DNA of 34,777 nucleotides from positions 1-34,777 of the forward strand of contig SBGE01000219.1 in the NCBI GenBank assembly GCA_006226755.1, written 5' to 3'. The DNA is from Deltaproteobacteria bacterium (GTDB lineage: Bacteria; Bdellovibrionota; Bacteriovoracia; Bacteriovoracales; Bacteriovoracaceae). Shown piece after piece: positions 24,438-32,527 of this stretch (positions are counted from its first letter, which is position 1; each line of letters opens with the position of its first letter). The translations under genes were made by a program, and so were the position numbers. The notes under the pieces were generated by a model. That model worked only from the letters and a program-made list of their open reading frames with translations. It did not search any database and was not told where the DNA came from.

Positions 24438-25214
24438 CTAGAGATTGTCATGTTGATAGTTATTAGTTTTCGGAGGATCCATTTTCATATGATGGTGACT
24501 GTGGTTATCTTCACTGAATCCGTAATCGTCTGGGGCACTTGTATGTAAATATCCATGAAGTTGCATCAACATCAAAAGAAAACCTGCGAGAACAAGTCCA
24601 TCATTGGCCACTTTGGTAAATCTTTTGAACACTTGAGTATGTCTAACTCCTGAAAGGATCAAGAGCATAATTGTAAGCGCACCAATTTGTCCCAATTCCA
24701 CTCCGACGTTGAAAGAAATGATTCTCATAAGCATTTCACTTCCTTTTTCTCCGAGTGGAAGCTGTTGAAGTCTAGTGGAAAGTCCGAACCCATGAATGAG
24801 CCCAAAGATAAAGACCATCAAGAGAAGGTTAGGAGCTTTCTTCATTCCTAAATAACTTTGAAACCCTCCGTTGTTGTCAAAACCCTTGTAACATACACTT
24901 ATCGCAATCACGGCATCGACGAGCCAGTAGTTAGCCGTTATGCCCATGAATGTAGCAAATATCAATGTGATACTGTGGCCAAGAGTGAATATACTGATGA
25001 ACTTAACGATATCTTTGAATGTCGTTAGAAAAAAGATTACACCGAATAGGAACAGAAGGTGATCATATCCAGTAATCATGTGTTCAGCACCAAGCCATAC
25101 GTACTTTAGGTAGCTACCTTCAAGCATGGCTTTTTTAGCATCTTCACTAATTCCATGTGCAAATAGCACAGGTGAAAATGAGAATCCCAAAATGAGGGAA
25201 AATATCTTAAACAT
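24438..25214 (-). CDS. HupE/UreJ-type membrane protein
   Basis: A 258-residue protein with a signal/first helix (MFKIFSLILGFSFSPVLFA) and about six further hydrophobic helices. The HupE/UreJ_2 family pattern is clear: AEHMITGYDHLLFLFGVIFF, FTLGHSITLIFATFMG and IHGFGLSTRLQ, with conserved Tyr-Asp-His and His-Ser. Family members are implicated in nickel or cobalt transport. The C-terminus is His-rich (SEDNHSHHHMKMD). The start has AAGGAG 8 nt upstream. It lies between two His-rich secreted proteins, supporting a metal-uptake or metal-tolerance unit; the actual metal is an inference. Confidence 0.88.
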   Translation of the reverse strand: MFKIFSLILGFSFSPVLFAHGISEDAKKAMLEGSYLKYVWLGAEHMITGYDHLLFLFGVIFFLTTFKDIVKFISIFTLGHSITLIFATFMGITANYWLVDAVIAISVCYKGFDNNGGFQSYLGMKKAPNLLLMVFIFGLIHGFGLSTRLQQLPLGEKGSEMLMRIISFNVGVELGQIGALTIMLLILSGVRHTQVFKRFTKVANDGLVLAGFLLMLMQLHGYLHTSAPDDYGFSEDNHSHHHMKMDPPKTNNYQHDNL

Positions 25215-25250
25215 TTTAATACTCCTTAATTAATTTTTAGTTTGAAACAT

Positions 25251-25628
25251 TTAAATCAAGGAGATTGGCGGCCGAAATAAGTTTGAAGGATAAGCACTTG
25301 AGTTATGAGTGATGAAGACAAATTCAGGTAAAGGCTTCAAGTAAGTCATTACAATTCGATAAAGTTCACTCATTGAAGGAAGGTTGTGGTCATGATTCAC
25401 ACTTGTATGGGAATGATTGTGGTGGTGTTCTTCACCTTCTTCATTATGTTTATGAGAGTGAACGTGAACCGGGTCATCGATATTATCGTGATGAGTGGTT
25501 GAATAAGAAAACTTTTCAAGATGCTCTTGAATAATTTTGTTCTCAAGGTTTTGAACCAAGCAATGATTCACAGAAGCTGAAACAGCAAAAAGAAAGAATA
25601 ATATGGCCAAAACAAACCTAGAGTACAT
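25251..25628 (-). CDS. Small His-rich secreted or membrane protein
   Basis: A 125-residue protein with an N-terminal hydrophobic segment (MYSRFVLAILFFLFAVSASV), then a charged segment and a dense His block (VHVHSHKHNEEGEEHHHN and following). It ends in a region with LPEFVFITHNS and RPPISLI. His clusters suggest metal chelation in the periplasm. It is the first gene of the three-gene group, 36 nt upstream of the HupE-like gene. No ribosome-binding site is obvious before ATG 25628, so the mRNA may be leaderless or the start mis-set. Family not recognised. Confidence 0.7.
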   Translation of the reverse strand: MYSRFVLAILFFLFAVSASVNHCLVQNLENKIIQEHLEKFSYSTTHHDNIDDPVHVHSHKHNEEGEEHHHNHSHTSVNHDHNLPSMSELYRIVMTYLKPLPEFVFITHNSSAYPSNLFRPPISLI

Positions 25629-25672
25629 GCAATAAGCGTAATCGAAAAAAGATGAGAAAAGTATTTAAAAGA

Positions 25673-25748
25673 TGGTGCCCGGTCGCGGATTTGAACCACG
25701 GACACAGGGATTTTCAGTCCCTTGCTCTACCAACTGAGCTAACCGGGC
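25673..25748 (-). tRNA. tRNA-Phe(GAA)
   Basis: A 76-nt cloverleaf on the minus strand: acceptor GCCCGGT / ACCGGGC followed by encoded ACCA, D-arm TAGCTCAGTTGGTAGAGC, anticodon stem AGGGA / TCCCT with loop CTGAAAA giving GAA (Phe), T-arm GGTTCAAATCC. It stands alone between two minus-strand protein genes. Confidence 0.97.
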
Positions 25749-25871
25749 ATCATTGGAAATTTGATGAAGTCAAAATTTAATTGATGCACAAACAACCGTC
25801 AATTCAAATCTGTAAAATGACTGAGACTTTTTGTCTGAGCATTGCAGCAAGAAGCCTTAAGACTAGATGGG

Positions 25872-26723
25872 TCATAAGCAATGACTGTTTAAATTGAAGC
25901 TTATTCCGTTATTTTCGGCCCACTTTGAGAGGTAATGATTCATCGCTTTGACGTTCATCGCCTCAGTAGGAACTTCCACAAATCGACAAAGACCTTGTCC
26001 AATCTGTTTAATCTGAACAAGATCAACTTTAACTTGGGCCACTTTTTCTAGAACTTCGAGAATAGTAAAGCTGTCTTTTTCTTTTCCAAGTAGTTCAATA
26101 GAGTCAATCAAGTTGCCGCGATTTTCATCATTGATTTCTGTGAGAAGATCTTCAATTGCGTCACCCGCACCATAACCTTCGAGGTCACGAGTTTTTTCCA
26201 AGATGGCTTCAAACGCTTGAGCACCTTTAAGTTTCATTAAATTTTGTAGAGCAGCTTTTCTAAGTGATCTGTTGTCTGAAGTGAGAAACTCAGTCAGGGC
26301 CTCTTCTGTCAGCCAGTCTTTTGCCTGAGTTTTTTCAAAATTGGCCGCTGTTGCTTCTAGTACTCTTTTGATCGTTGTTGTGGCCACAGTAAGAGAAGGG
26401 TCATAAAAGCCATCGTAGTCAGCTTCTTGTCCACATCCTGTCTGATAACAGCTTGAGAGTGTTTCGAATGTTTTTTGAAGGAGCTCTCTTGATTCAGAAG
26501 CATTAAGATTATTGGTTATCTCATTTGCTGGTGTTGCAGCCAGAAGCTGTTGATAGCCTTTGCTCGCAGTAACTTCTTTGGGAAGTACTTTAGAAAGTTG
26601 ATTCTCTTTGATAGAGGAGGTGTTGATAGGACTTACAATCTCAATTTCCGAATCAGAGCTGGCGAGAAAGAAAACTCCTCCCGCCAGTACCAATGAAATT
26701 GTGATGATTGCAAGTTTCTTCAA
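25872..26723 (-). CDS. Secreted helical-repeat protein of unknown function
   Basis: A 283-residue protein with an N-terminal hydrophobic segment (MKKLAIITISLVLAGGVFFLAS) that could be an uncleaved anchor or a signal peptide. The body is all-helical; residues ~145-235 show repeated short helices with LRKAALQNLMKLKGAQAFEAI and following segments, similar in rhythm to HEAT-type repeats. Four cysteines (CYQTGCG near residue 92, and two in the C-terminal third) suggest disulfides and therefore an extracytoplasmic location. It starts 13 nt after the stop of the lysozyme-fold-like gene, so the two are probably co-transcribed. No family is recognised. Confidence 0.75.
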   Translation of the reverse strand: MKKLAIITISLVLAGGVFFLASSDSEIEIVSPINTSSIKENQLSKVLPKEVTASKGYQQLLAATPANEITNNLNASESRELLQKTFETLSSCYQTGCGQEADYDGFYDPSLTVATTTIKRVLEATAANFEKTQAKDWLTEEALTEFLTSDNRSLRKAALQNLMKLKGAQAFEAILEKTRDLEGYGAGDAIEDLLTEINDENRGNLIDSIELLGKEKDSFTILEVLEKVAQVKVDLVQIKQIGQGLCRFVEVPTEAMNVKAMNHYLSKWAENNGISFNLNSHCL

Positions 26724-26736
26724 CGTTTAACTCCAC

Positions 26737-27711
26737 TTACTTGGCCAGAAGAGTATCTAGGGCCAAAGACTTGTCAGATTTGTTTTCGAAGTTTTCGACA
26801 ACTTCCTCAACAGCTTTTCTCACTTCTGGAGAAAGCTCTAATTCAGCGTCTTTGTTAAATCCAAAGTACCCACCATTATTAAGAGCAAAAGTCTTATCGA
26901 GGTTTCCTTTGAATCCCTTGTCTTTAGGAGCATGTGGATCTTCAGGATTGTTGAATCGACAAAGCTGGGCAGGTCCACCGTTATAAGCTGACCAAGTCCC
27001 TCTCATCAGGTTCTGGAAGTTAGGACTTCCATCTTCGTTTGAGAAACATGAGAAGCTTGAATACTTACGAACAGCTCTCTTATATCCTCTCATAAGGTAA
27101 GTCAGACCGTATCTGATAGTCTTTTGAACAGACTTATAGTCGCCTTTATCCAGGAATTCGTCGAAGTGCCATAGAGAACTTAATTGAAAGACACCAACAT
27201 CACTACCATCAGCTCCACCTACGATCAATTGTCTGTATTTTCTTTCGCCTTCGAGCTTGTCACATTTTACAAGGAAGTCTTGCTTTAAAATTCCATTGAA
27301 AGCTCTTTTAAACTGAAGCTTGGCCTTCGTTGAAAGGATGCCTTCACCAGTAGACCTTGAGTCGGTACAGTATTGGCTTTTCCCTTTCACTTCTCTGAAG
27401 TGAACAAACAGACCCTCGTGATTAGGTACAGTCAGGGCCAAGGCAAGAAAGCCGTAATAAGCTTCGATATTTCCTTCGTTTTTGAAACCGACAGCTAGCC
27501 TGTGAGCTTCTTTCAATAGAAGTGAGGCGATCTGATCACCATATTTTTCTTTGTTACGATCTTTATGTCTGTAAATAGGACCATCAATTGTGGCGTTTTT
27601 GTTGATATTGGCCGTCACGTTATCGAGAATTTTTTCAATAAGTGATGCAGCTCTGGTTTCAAAGGATAGCGTTGCCAAAAGTGCGACAACCAACACACGT
27701 TGAACTTTCAT
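26737..27711 (-). CDS. Secreted lysozyme-fold-like protein, putative murein transglycosylase
   Basis: A 324-residue protein with a signal peptide (MKVQRVLVVALLATLSFETRAAS). Elements typical of lysozyme-fold/SLT domains appear in order: a helix with ALALTVPNHEGLF where a catalytic Glu could sit (the Glu in NHEG), GVFQLSSLWHF, GLTYLMRGYKRAV, and WSAYNGGPAQLC. The order (Glu segment, GVFQL, then AYNGGP) is as in soluble lytic transglycosylases, though no strict family motif was found. Four cysteines point to disulfides outside the cytoplasm. It is divergent from mepA, so two candidate peptidoglycan-cleaving enzymes face one another. The enzyme call is an inference. Confidence 0.75.
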   Translation of the reverse strand: MKVQRVLVVALLATLSFETRAASLIEKILDNVTANINKNATIDGPIYRHKDRNKEKYGDQIASLLLKEAHRLAVGFKNEGNIEAYYGFLALALTVPNHEGLFVHFREVKGKSQYCTDSRSTGEGILSTKAKLQFKRAFNGILKQDFLVKCDKLEGERKYRQLIVGGADGSDVGVFQLSSLWHFDEFLDKGDYKSVQKTIRYGLTYLMRGYKRAVRKYSSFSCFSNEDGSPNFQNLMRGTWSAYNGGPAQLCRFNNPEDPHAPKDKGFKGNLDKTFALNNGGYFGFNKDAELELSPEVRKAVEEVVENFENKSDKSLALDTLLAK

Positions 27712-27853
27712 TTTTCCCCCATAGATCTATCTGATTCCTAGGCGTTTTTTAACCTGAGAGGGCCTAATGCGCATCGCGGTATGAAGAAGTTATAGGGTAA
27801 TTTGGGACATTTTTTCACAAATGGGACGATTAACGCAGTGCTCATGTGAAAGT

Positions 27854-27883
27854 CTGCCATGGTCTTCAAACTCCGGCTACAAT
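27854..27883 (+). promoter_or_regulatory. Possible promoter for mepA
   Basis: CTGCCA (27854-27859), an 18-nt spacer and TACAAT (27878-27883). The -10 box ends 6 nt before ATG 27890, so transcription would begin at the start codon. No Shine-Dalgarno sequence is seen upstream of ATG 27890. Confidence 0.45.
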
Positions 27884-27889
27884 AGATCT

Positions 27890-28573
27890 ATGAAAACTTT
27901 ACTAGCTTTTAGTCTATTCTTAAGTCTAGGTTCTCATGCAGGGGAGCCTGTCGGTTATTACTCTAACGGTTCATTGAAGGACTCCCATTCCATCGATGAT
28001 TACAAGTACCATGGGGTGGTGAAACTCTATCGCTCAAGAGGCCAAAACTTTGGCACGAGTGAGATCATGCAGGCCTTAAGTGGTCTTGCCGAGTTCATGA
28101 AAAAGCGTTTTCCTACCATTGAAAAAACCCAAATCGGTGACATTGCAGCTGCGGATGGGGGACGAATTCCTCGCCACGCCAGCCATCAAAATGGCCTGGA
28201 TGCGGATGTGGTTTATTATCGTGTAAACGAACTCTCGCAATCTCCAGAGTATCCAGAGTGGGCTGAAGACTTTGTCTTAAAAGGTAAGTTGACGACCAAT
28301 TTTCATCTTGAAAGAAATTGGGAAGCTATGAAATACCTGATTCACAATCACAATGTTGGTCGAATATTCGTCGACAGTGCCATCAAGAAAGGTCTATGTG
28401 ATTTTGCCAAAATGAAAGGCGAACAGGATAGTGAATCAGAAGTTTTAAGAAGGCTTCGAAGAGAAGATAAAGTTCATATGCATCACTTTCATCTTCGACT
28501 TAAATGCCCTGCTGGCAGTCCAGATTGTATAGAACAAGTGGAGCCGCCAGAAGGACATGGATGTAATTTTTAA
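27890..28573 (+). CDS. mepA: Penicillin-insensitive murein endopeptidase (M74)
   Basis: MepA cleaves the D-Ala-meso-DAP cross-link in peptidoglycan, in the periplasm, with zinc. The 227-residue protein (start ATG 27890, where the signal peptide MKTLLAFSLFLSLGSHAG begins) has the family motifs. ADGGRIPRHASHQNGLDAD carries His99 and Asp106, matching the E. coli zinc ligands His113 and Asp120, and HMHHFHLRLKCP near residues 196-206 supplies the last His ligands. The GCNF tail and the paired Cys near the end (CPAGSPDC) fit family disulfides. The gene overlaps the stop of the convergent 28570 gene by 4 nt. In Bdellovibrio-type predators such enzymes can act on host wall, but that role is only speculative here. 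Confidence 0.93.
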   Translation: MKTLLAFSLFLSLGSHAGEPVGYYSNGSLKDSHSIDDYKYHGVVKLYRSRGQNFGTSEIMQALSGLAEFMKKRFPTIEKTQIGDIAAADGGRIPRHASHQNGLDADVVYYRVNELSQSPEYPEWAEDFVLKGKLTTNFHLERNWEAMKYLIHNHNVGRIFVDSAIKKGLCDFAKMKGEQDSESEVLRRLRREDKVHMHHFHLRLKCPAGSPDCIEQVEPPEGHGCNF

Positions 28574-29838
28574 TACCACTTTTTACAGTTAGTACGTCCG
28601 AATTTTTTCTCACCCCATCTGTGCTCTAGAGAGTCGTTCGGGTGTGAAGAAAGTCTACCTTTTTCAAGTCTTTCCCACAGAGTCGCAAGGTTCATTGAAG
28701 CACCTTCTCTGTATTTCAAAGTACAAGTATTCGCTAGGTCTTCAGATACGTAAGGACCGTCATTATCGCCTTTGAAAATTGCTCTAAGAACTTCAATAAG
28801 TCTTTTCTTAACAAGAGTATCAAGTCCTCTGCTCACAACTTCGTCAAAGTCAGCTTCAAGTCTCTTGAAAGAGTTTTCCAAAGCTCTGTCTCTAGAAGGA
28901 GTTGAGTAGGCATCATAGTCTTCGTAGTCCATACATTTTCCACCAGTTCTTAGGTGGTGATTCCAACCTTGATTCACGTACTCGATTCTATCCATTGCTT
29001 CCTGACAAAGATCTTGAAGCTTTCTATAGAGAAGCTGTTGTGGGTTTTCGTCTTCTTCCTTAAGTTGGTTTTTTACAAATCTAAAGAACCTTTCTCCAAG
29101 CTTGTCTGCCATTTTGAACTGTTCTTCAGAGTACTCAAGCTCTCTTGGAAGTTCATCGTTTGATCTACCGTCGAACTCTGGCCAGATGAATCTTTTATAT
29201 CCCCAAGCTCCGTGTGGAAGGTTGGAGAAGTTGTGATTCATTCTTCTGATCATTGGAAGTTTGTCTTTAACGATCGCTTGAGTTGAGTAGATCACATCGT
29301 AGTCACCGTATTTGGTCACGTCTTTGATGTTGTAAGTGTGTCTGATGGCATTCTTGTGGTACCACTTCTTATACTTGTAAAGAAACAATGTTCCTGAGTC
29401 TACAGATTCGATTTTTACTGGATAAGTATCGTAATGGGCCAAATGCTCAGTTCCAACAGAGTCTCCAAGGTAGTTGATCATCGCAACAAGTCTGGCCTCT
29501 GGAGTACTGCCAGCACTGTCGAATTTATTGCTTCTGTTATCTAGGTGTCTATAGATTCCGTTACGTGAACCTGATGGGTTGATCACTTTGAATGGAAGTT
29601 TATTTTCAAGAGAAAAGATTGCTCTGATGGCATAAGCAGCATCAGCACAGTCTGGAAGCATTCCATGATATTTACTTTCTGGACTGATAAACAGATTCTT
29701 ATGAACGGCATCTGATTTAATCCATTCTTGATACTTAGCTTCCCATTCCATGGACCATGAATTGGTATCTTCCCAAACAGCAGCTTGTGAGATTGATGTT
29801 GTAATGAGCGTGAGCGAAAGCAAGATTAGCTTGAACAA
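28570..29838 (-). CDS. Large secreted protein, paralogue A, papain-like Cys/His pattern
   Basis: A 422-residue secreted protein starting at TTG 29838 (AGGGGGG 6 nt upstream; signal peptide MFKLILLSLTLITTSISQA). Candidate catalytic residues are Cys64 in PDCADAAYAIR at the start of a helix and His167 in IRHTYNIKD, followed by YDVIYST. This is the local pattern of papain-fold or transglutaminase-like enzymes but is not a proven active site. The C-terminus carries a conserved SHPNDS...HRWGEKKFGRTNC segment ending in KWY. It is very similar along its whole length to the gene at 30520-31785, so the two are paralogues. Function unknown; no domain family recognised. Confidence 0.8.
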   Translation of the reverse strand: MFKLILLSLTLITTSISQAAVWEDTNSWSMEWEAKYQEWIKSDAVHKNLFISPESKYHGMLPDCADAAYAIRAIFSLENKLPFKVINPSGSRNGIYRHLDNRSNKFDSAGSTPEARLVAMINYLGDSVGTEHLAHYDTYPVKIESVDSGTLFLYKYKKWYHKNAIRHTYNIKDVTKYGDYDVIYSTQAIVKDKLPMIRRMNHNFSNLPHGAWGYKRFIWPEFDGRSNDELPRELEYSEEQFKMADKLGERFFRFVKNQLKEEDENPQQLLYRKLQDLCQEAMDRIEYVNQGWNHHLRTGGKCMDYEDYDAYSTPSRDRALENSFKRLEADFDEVVSRGLDTLVKKRLIEVLRAIFKGDNDGPYVSEDLANTCTLKYREGASMNLATLWERLEKGRLSSHPNDSLEHRWGEKKFGRTNCKKWY

Positions 29839-29929
29839 GTTAGACCCCCCTAAATGTTGAAAACACCCCTGATTTATATGTCTTAACGAGCTATGTCAAT
29901 AATTTACTTTTAAAGCCATGGCAAGTTGG

Positions 29930-29935
29930 TATAGT
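29930..29935 (+). promoter_or_regulatory. -10 element before the 29944 gene
   Basis: TATAGT ends 8 nt before ATG 29944, so the mRNA would begin within a base or two of the start codon. No Shine-Dalgarno site is visible before it. The -35 region is weak at 17-nt spacing. Confidence 0.45.
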
Positions 29936-29943
29936 GAAGTTAC

Positions 29944-30519
29944 ATGAATAATAAAAAGAAAATTGTCACATTTTGTATAATTTTGGGTGCGGCCATTCTT
30001 TCTTATTTCTATGGGTTAAGAGACAGGGAACCAGCTGATTCTTCAGCACCTCCTGTGGTAAGGAAAACGCTTAAGAAGACTGAAGAAAGTAAGGTTGTAC
30101 ACTCCGAAGAGGCCAAGCCTTCGAAACCTCATCCCGTTTCAGATTTTTGTAGAAGTGAGAAACCATTTAGTGGCAGTGATATTGTTCATAAAGAGGCCTT
30201 TGCTGAAAATACTCACTTTAAGAAAAATGGTGAAGTGTACCGGATCAGAGTATTCGTTGAGGACGGGCAGAACACCAGTTTTAAGAAGCTGGTTTTTTTC
30301 AAGGAAGATGAAGATGGTTTTCCTCGAATTATTTCTACTAAAGGTCTGATTAATCCAACCAAAGAGCAGATTGGCGAGCTCCTCAAGGGGGGAGAGGTCA
30401 TTCACCGTGAAGCCGATATTTCAATTGAATTGAAGGATGGACGGGCCTTCAACTACTCGGAAGTCAACGGTGAAATCGTCAAAGTTCTCGACGGAAACAG
30501 TGGTTATTCCTGTCGCTGA
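29944..30519 (+). CDS. Membrane-anchored protein of unknown function, between the two paralogues
   Basis: A 191-residue protein with a single N-terminal membrane helix (about 7-24, IVTFCIILGAAILSYFYG) and no cleavage site, then a Ser/Pro/Lys/Glu linker. From residue ~65 a compact domain (YRIRVFVEDGQN, FKKLVFFKEDEDGF, ISIELKDG) looks like a beta-sheet fold. There are Cys at FCRSEK and near the C-terminus (SGYSCR), likely a disulfide outside the membrane. It is inverted relative to the two surrounding paralogues, and its stop is directly next to that of paralogue B with no base between. No known family. Confidence 0.75.
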   Translation: MNNKKKIVTFCIILGAAILSYFYGLRDREPADSSAPPVVRKTLKKTEESKVVHSEEAKPSKPHPVSDFCRSEKPFSGSDIVHKEAFAENTHFKKNGEVYRIRVFVEDGQNTSFKKLVFFKEDEDGFPRIISTKGLINPTKEQIGELLKGGEVIHREADISIELKDGRAFNYSEVNGEIVKVLDGNSGYSCR

Positions 30520-31785
30520 TCAGTACCATTTTCTACAACGAGTTCTACCTTCTGCAGTCTCTCCCCATCTCTGGGCGATACCATCATTTGGATGTGAAGT
30601 CATAAGACCTTTTGAGAGACGATCATAAATATGGTGTAGATTGACTCTCACACCACGTCTGTAATTGATGATACACATGGCATTGAGATCGTCTCTAACT
30701 GAGCTCTGAAAGAAATTATAACCTTTGAAAATACCCTTGATGGCGTCCATGATTCTTGGATTCACATAGTCTGATAGATTTCGGTAGATCACTTCATTGT
30801 AATCGGCCTTCAAAGTTTCGATCGACTTCCAAAGGTTTTCATCTCTAGCCGGAGTTGAATACGCATCGAATTCCTCATAACTCATACAACGGTTACCAAT
30901 TTCTCTTCTATAATCGAGTCCCTGGTTGACGTAAGTTGCCCTAAGTTGGGCCTCTTGGCATACCAGTTTGATCTTTCTAAGAAGCATGTCTTGTGGGTGT
31001 TCTTCTGATGTTTTCAGCTTGTCTTTAACGACTCTAAAAAACCTTTGGCCGTGCTTTTTAACTAGATCATATTGCTCGTAGCTGAATCCCATTTCCTCTG
31101 GAGGTTGATCGTTTTCCAGACCTTCTTGGCTTGGCCACTTCCAACGTCTGAATCCCCACGAGCCATGAGGAAGATTTGTAAAGATAAAGCCAGATTTTCT
31201 CATCATTGGAAGTTTGTCTCTAGCAATCGCTTGAGTCGAGTAAATGACATCAAAATTTCCATACTCAGAAATATCTTTGATGGAATAGGCGTGACGAATG
31301 AAGTTACCGTTTCCACCCTTGATTTTATAAGTGAAAAGCATTCCTGGGGCGATCTTGTCGATTTTCACAGGAACTGTATCAATATGACTTAAGTGTTCTG
31401 TACCAATACTTTTGCCGAGGTAGTTGATCATAGCAACCAATCGCTTTTCAGGAGTATCTCCGGCCTCGTCAAATTTATCTGTCTTATTACTTAGCTTTTC
31501 AAACAGCTCTGAAGAATTGTCTTTAGGAGCATGGACTTTAAAAGGTAGAGCGTTTTCCAGCGAAAAAATGGCCCGTAAGGCATAGGCGGCATCTGCACAA
31601 TCGGCGTTAATTCCATAATATTTACTTTTCTTACTGGTGAACATTCTAGTGTGAACTTTGTCGGTTTGAATCCACTTGGAATATTTTTTCTCCCAGTCCA
31701 TAGACCAGGTATTAGTGTCTTCCCAGACAGCGGAAAATGCTGAAGTGGCGGTTAGAAGTGTCAGTACCAGTGTGATGTATTTCAT
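30520..31785 (-). CDS. Large secreted protein, paralogue B, papain-like Cys/His pattern
   Basis: A 421-residue secreted protein; start at ATG 31785 (GGGGA 5 nt upstream), where the signal peptide MKYITLVLTLLTATSAFS begins; an in-frame ATG at 31827 is less likely. It matches paralogue A over nearly its whole length. Shared segments include AVWEDTNTWSMDWE, DCADAAYALRAIFSLEN with the candidate Cys nucleophile, RLVAMINYLG, IRHAYSIKD with the candidate His, and a C-terminal SHPNDG...RWGE...GRTRCRKWY. Cys positions differ little between copies, so fold and chemistry are probably the same. Duplication followed by insertion or inversion of the 29944 gene is one explanation. Function unknown. Confidence 0.8.
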   Translation of the reverse strand: MKYITLVLTLLTATSAFSAVWEDTNTWSMDWEKKYSKWIQTDKVHTRMFTSKKSKYYGINADCADAAYALRAIFSLENALPFKVHAPKDNSSELFEKLSNKTDKFDEAGDTPEKRLVAMINYLGKSIGTEHLSHIDTVPVKIDKIAPGMLFTYKIKGGNGNFIRHAYSIKDISEYGNFDVIYSTQAIARDKLPMMRKSGFIFTNLPHGSWGFRRWKWPSQEGLENDQPPEEMGFSYEQYDLVKKHGQRFFRVVKDKLKTSEEHPQDMLLRKIKLVCQEAQLRATYVNQGLDYRREIGNRCMSYEEFDAYSTPARDENLWKSIETLKADYNEVIYRNLSDYVNPRIMDAIKGIFKGYNFFQSSVRDDLNAMCIINYRRGVRVNLHHIYDRLSKGLMTSHPNDGIAQRWGETAEGRTRCRKWY

Positions 31786-31890
31786 ATGAGTCCCCAAATT
31801 AACGTCAAAAATGATTTTTCGAATCATAGCTCTCGTAGCAATAAATTCAATGGGATTACTTAAAAGAGTAATATTTCAATTTTTAGAAAT

Positions 31891-32496
31891 GTGATTGTGG
31901 GAGCGACTGGGAGCAATTACACTATAAAGATGAGAAGAGATCTTCCCCATGTTGTCCGTCAGGCCCAAATCGCAGCGAGAGCAGATGATGAGCTTAAAGA
32001 ACAGCTTAAATTCAATCTAAGAAAGATATCTGAATTTTCATCAGAGATTGAAAGAATTCAGTGGGTACGTAATGAAGTCGATCGTTTTTTAGAAGAATCC
32101 ACATCTGAATCAAAATGTCTAAAGGGCTGTCATTTTTGTTGCTTTCATCCTATTGCCCTTTCAACAATAGAAATGAAAGATATCCAAAAGGAAAGAGTTG
32201 ATCCGGAATTCCAACGTCTTAAAAAACAAAAAGAGCATTTTGAAAATCAAACAGATATATCTTATGAGGATAGAGCTTGTATCTATTTGAAGGAAGGAGA
32301 GTGTTCTGTTTACGATAAGAGGCCTTTGATATGCCGTCTGACTCATGTCAGTTCCAATCCTGAGGATTGCCATTTTGAAAACGATCAGAAACCCATTCAA
32401 CATCTTCCAGTCACCAAAGCTGCTTTGGTTGTAGGCGCTTTTTATATGGCCCATCCTAATGTCGAAATCATGCCGCTTTTGATTGAAGAGAACTGA
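31891..32496 (+). CDS. YkgJ-family cysteine-cluster protein
   Basis: A 201-residue (or shorter) cytoplasmic protein. The YkgJ/UPF0153 cysteine pattern is present: CLKGCHFCCFHP, then CIYLKEGECSVYDKRPLICRLTH, and a final DCHFEND. The RP..CR and CxxGxCxxY blocks are family hallmarks; the Cys likely bind zinc or an iron-sulfur cluster. The start is uncertain: GTG 31891, GTG 31897 and ATG 31930 are all in frame, and none has a good Shine-Dalgarno sequence at normal spacing. No signal peptide. It is followed closely by an alpha/beta hydrolase gene. The biochemical role of the family is not established. Confidence 0.85.
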   Translation: MIVGATGSNYTIKMRRDLPHVVRQAQIAARADDELKEQLKFNLRKISEFSSEIERIQWVRNEVDRFLEESTSESKCLKGCHFCCFHPIALSTIEMKDIQKERVDPEFQRLKKQKEHFENQTDISYEDRACIYLKEGECSVYDKRPLICRLTHVSSNPEDCHFENDQKPIQHLPVTKAALVVGAFYMAHPNVEIMPLLIEEN

Positions 32497-32527
32497 CAAG
32501 TAACAGAGAATCAGTTAATCTTTCACC

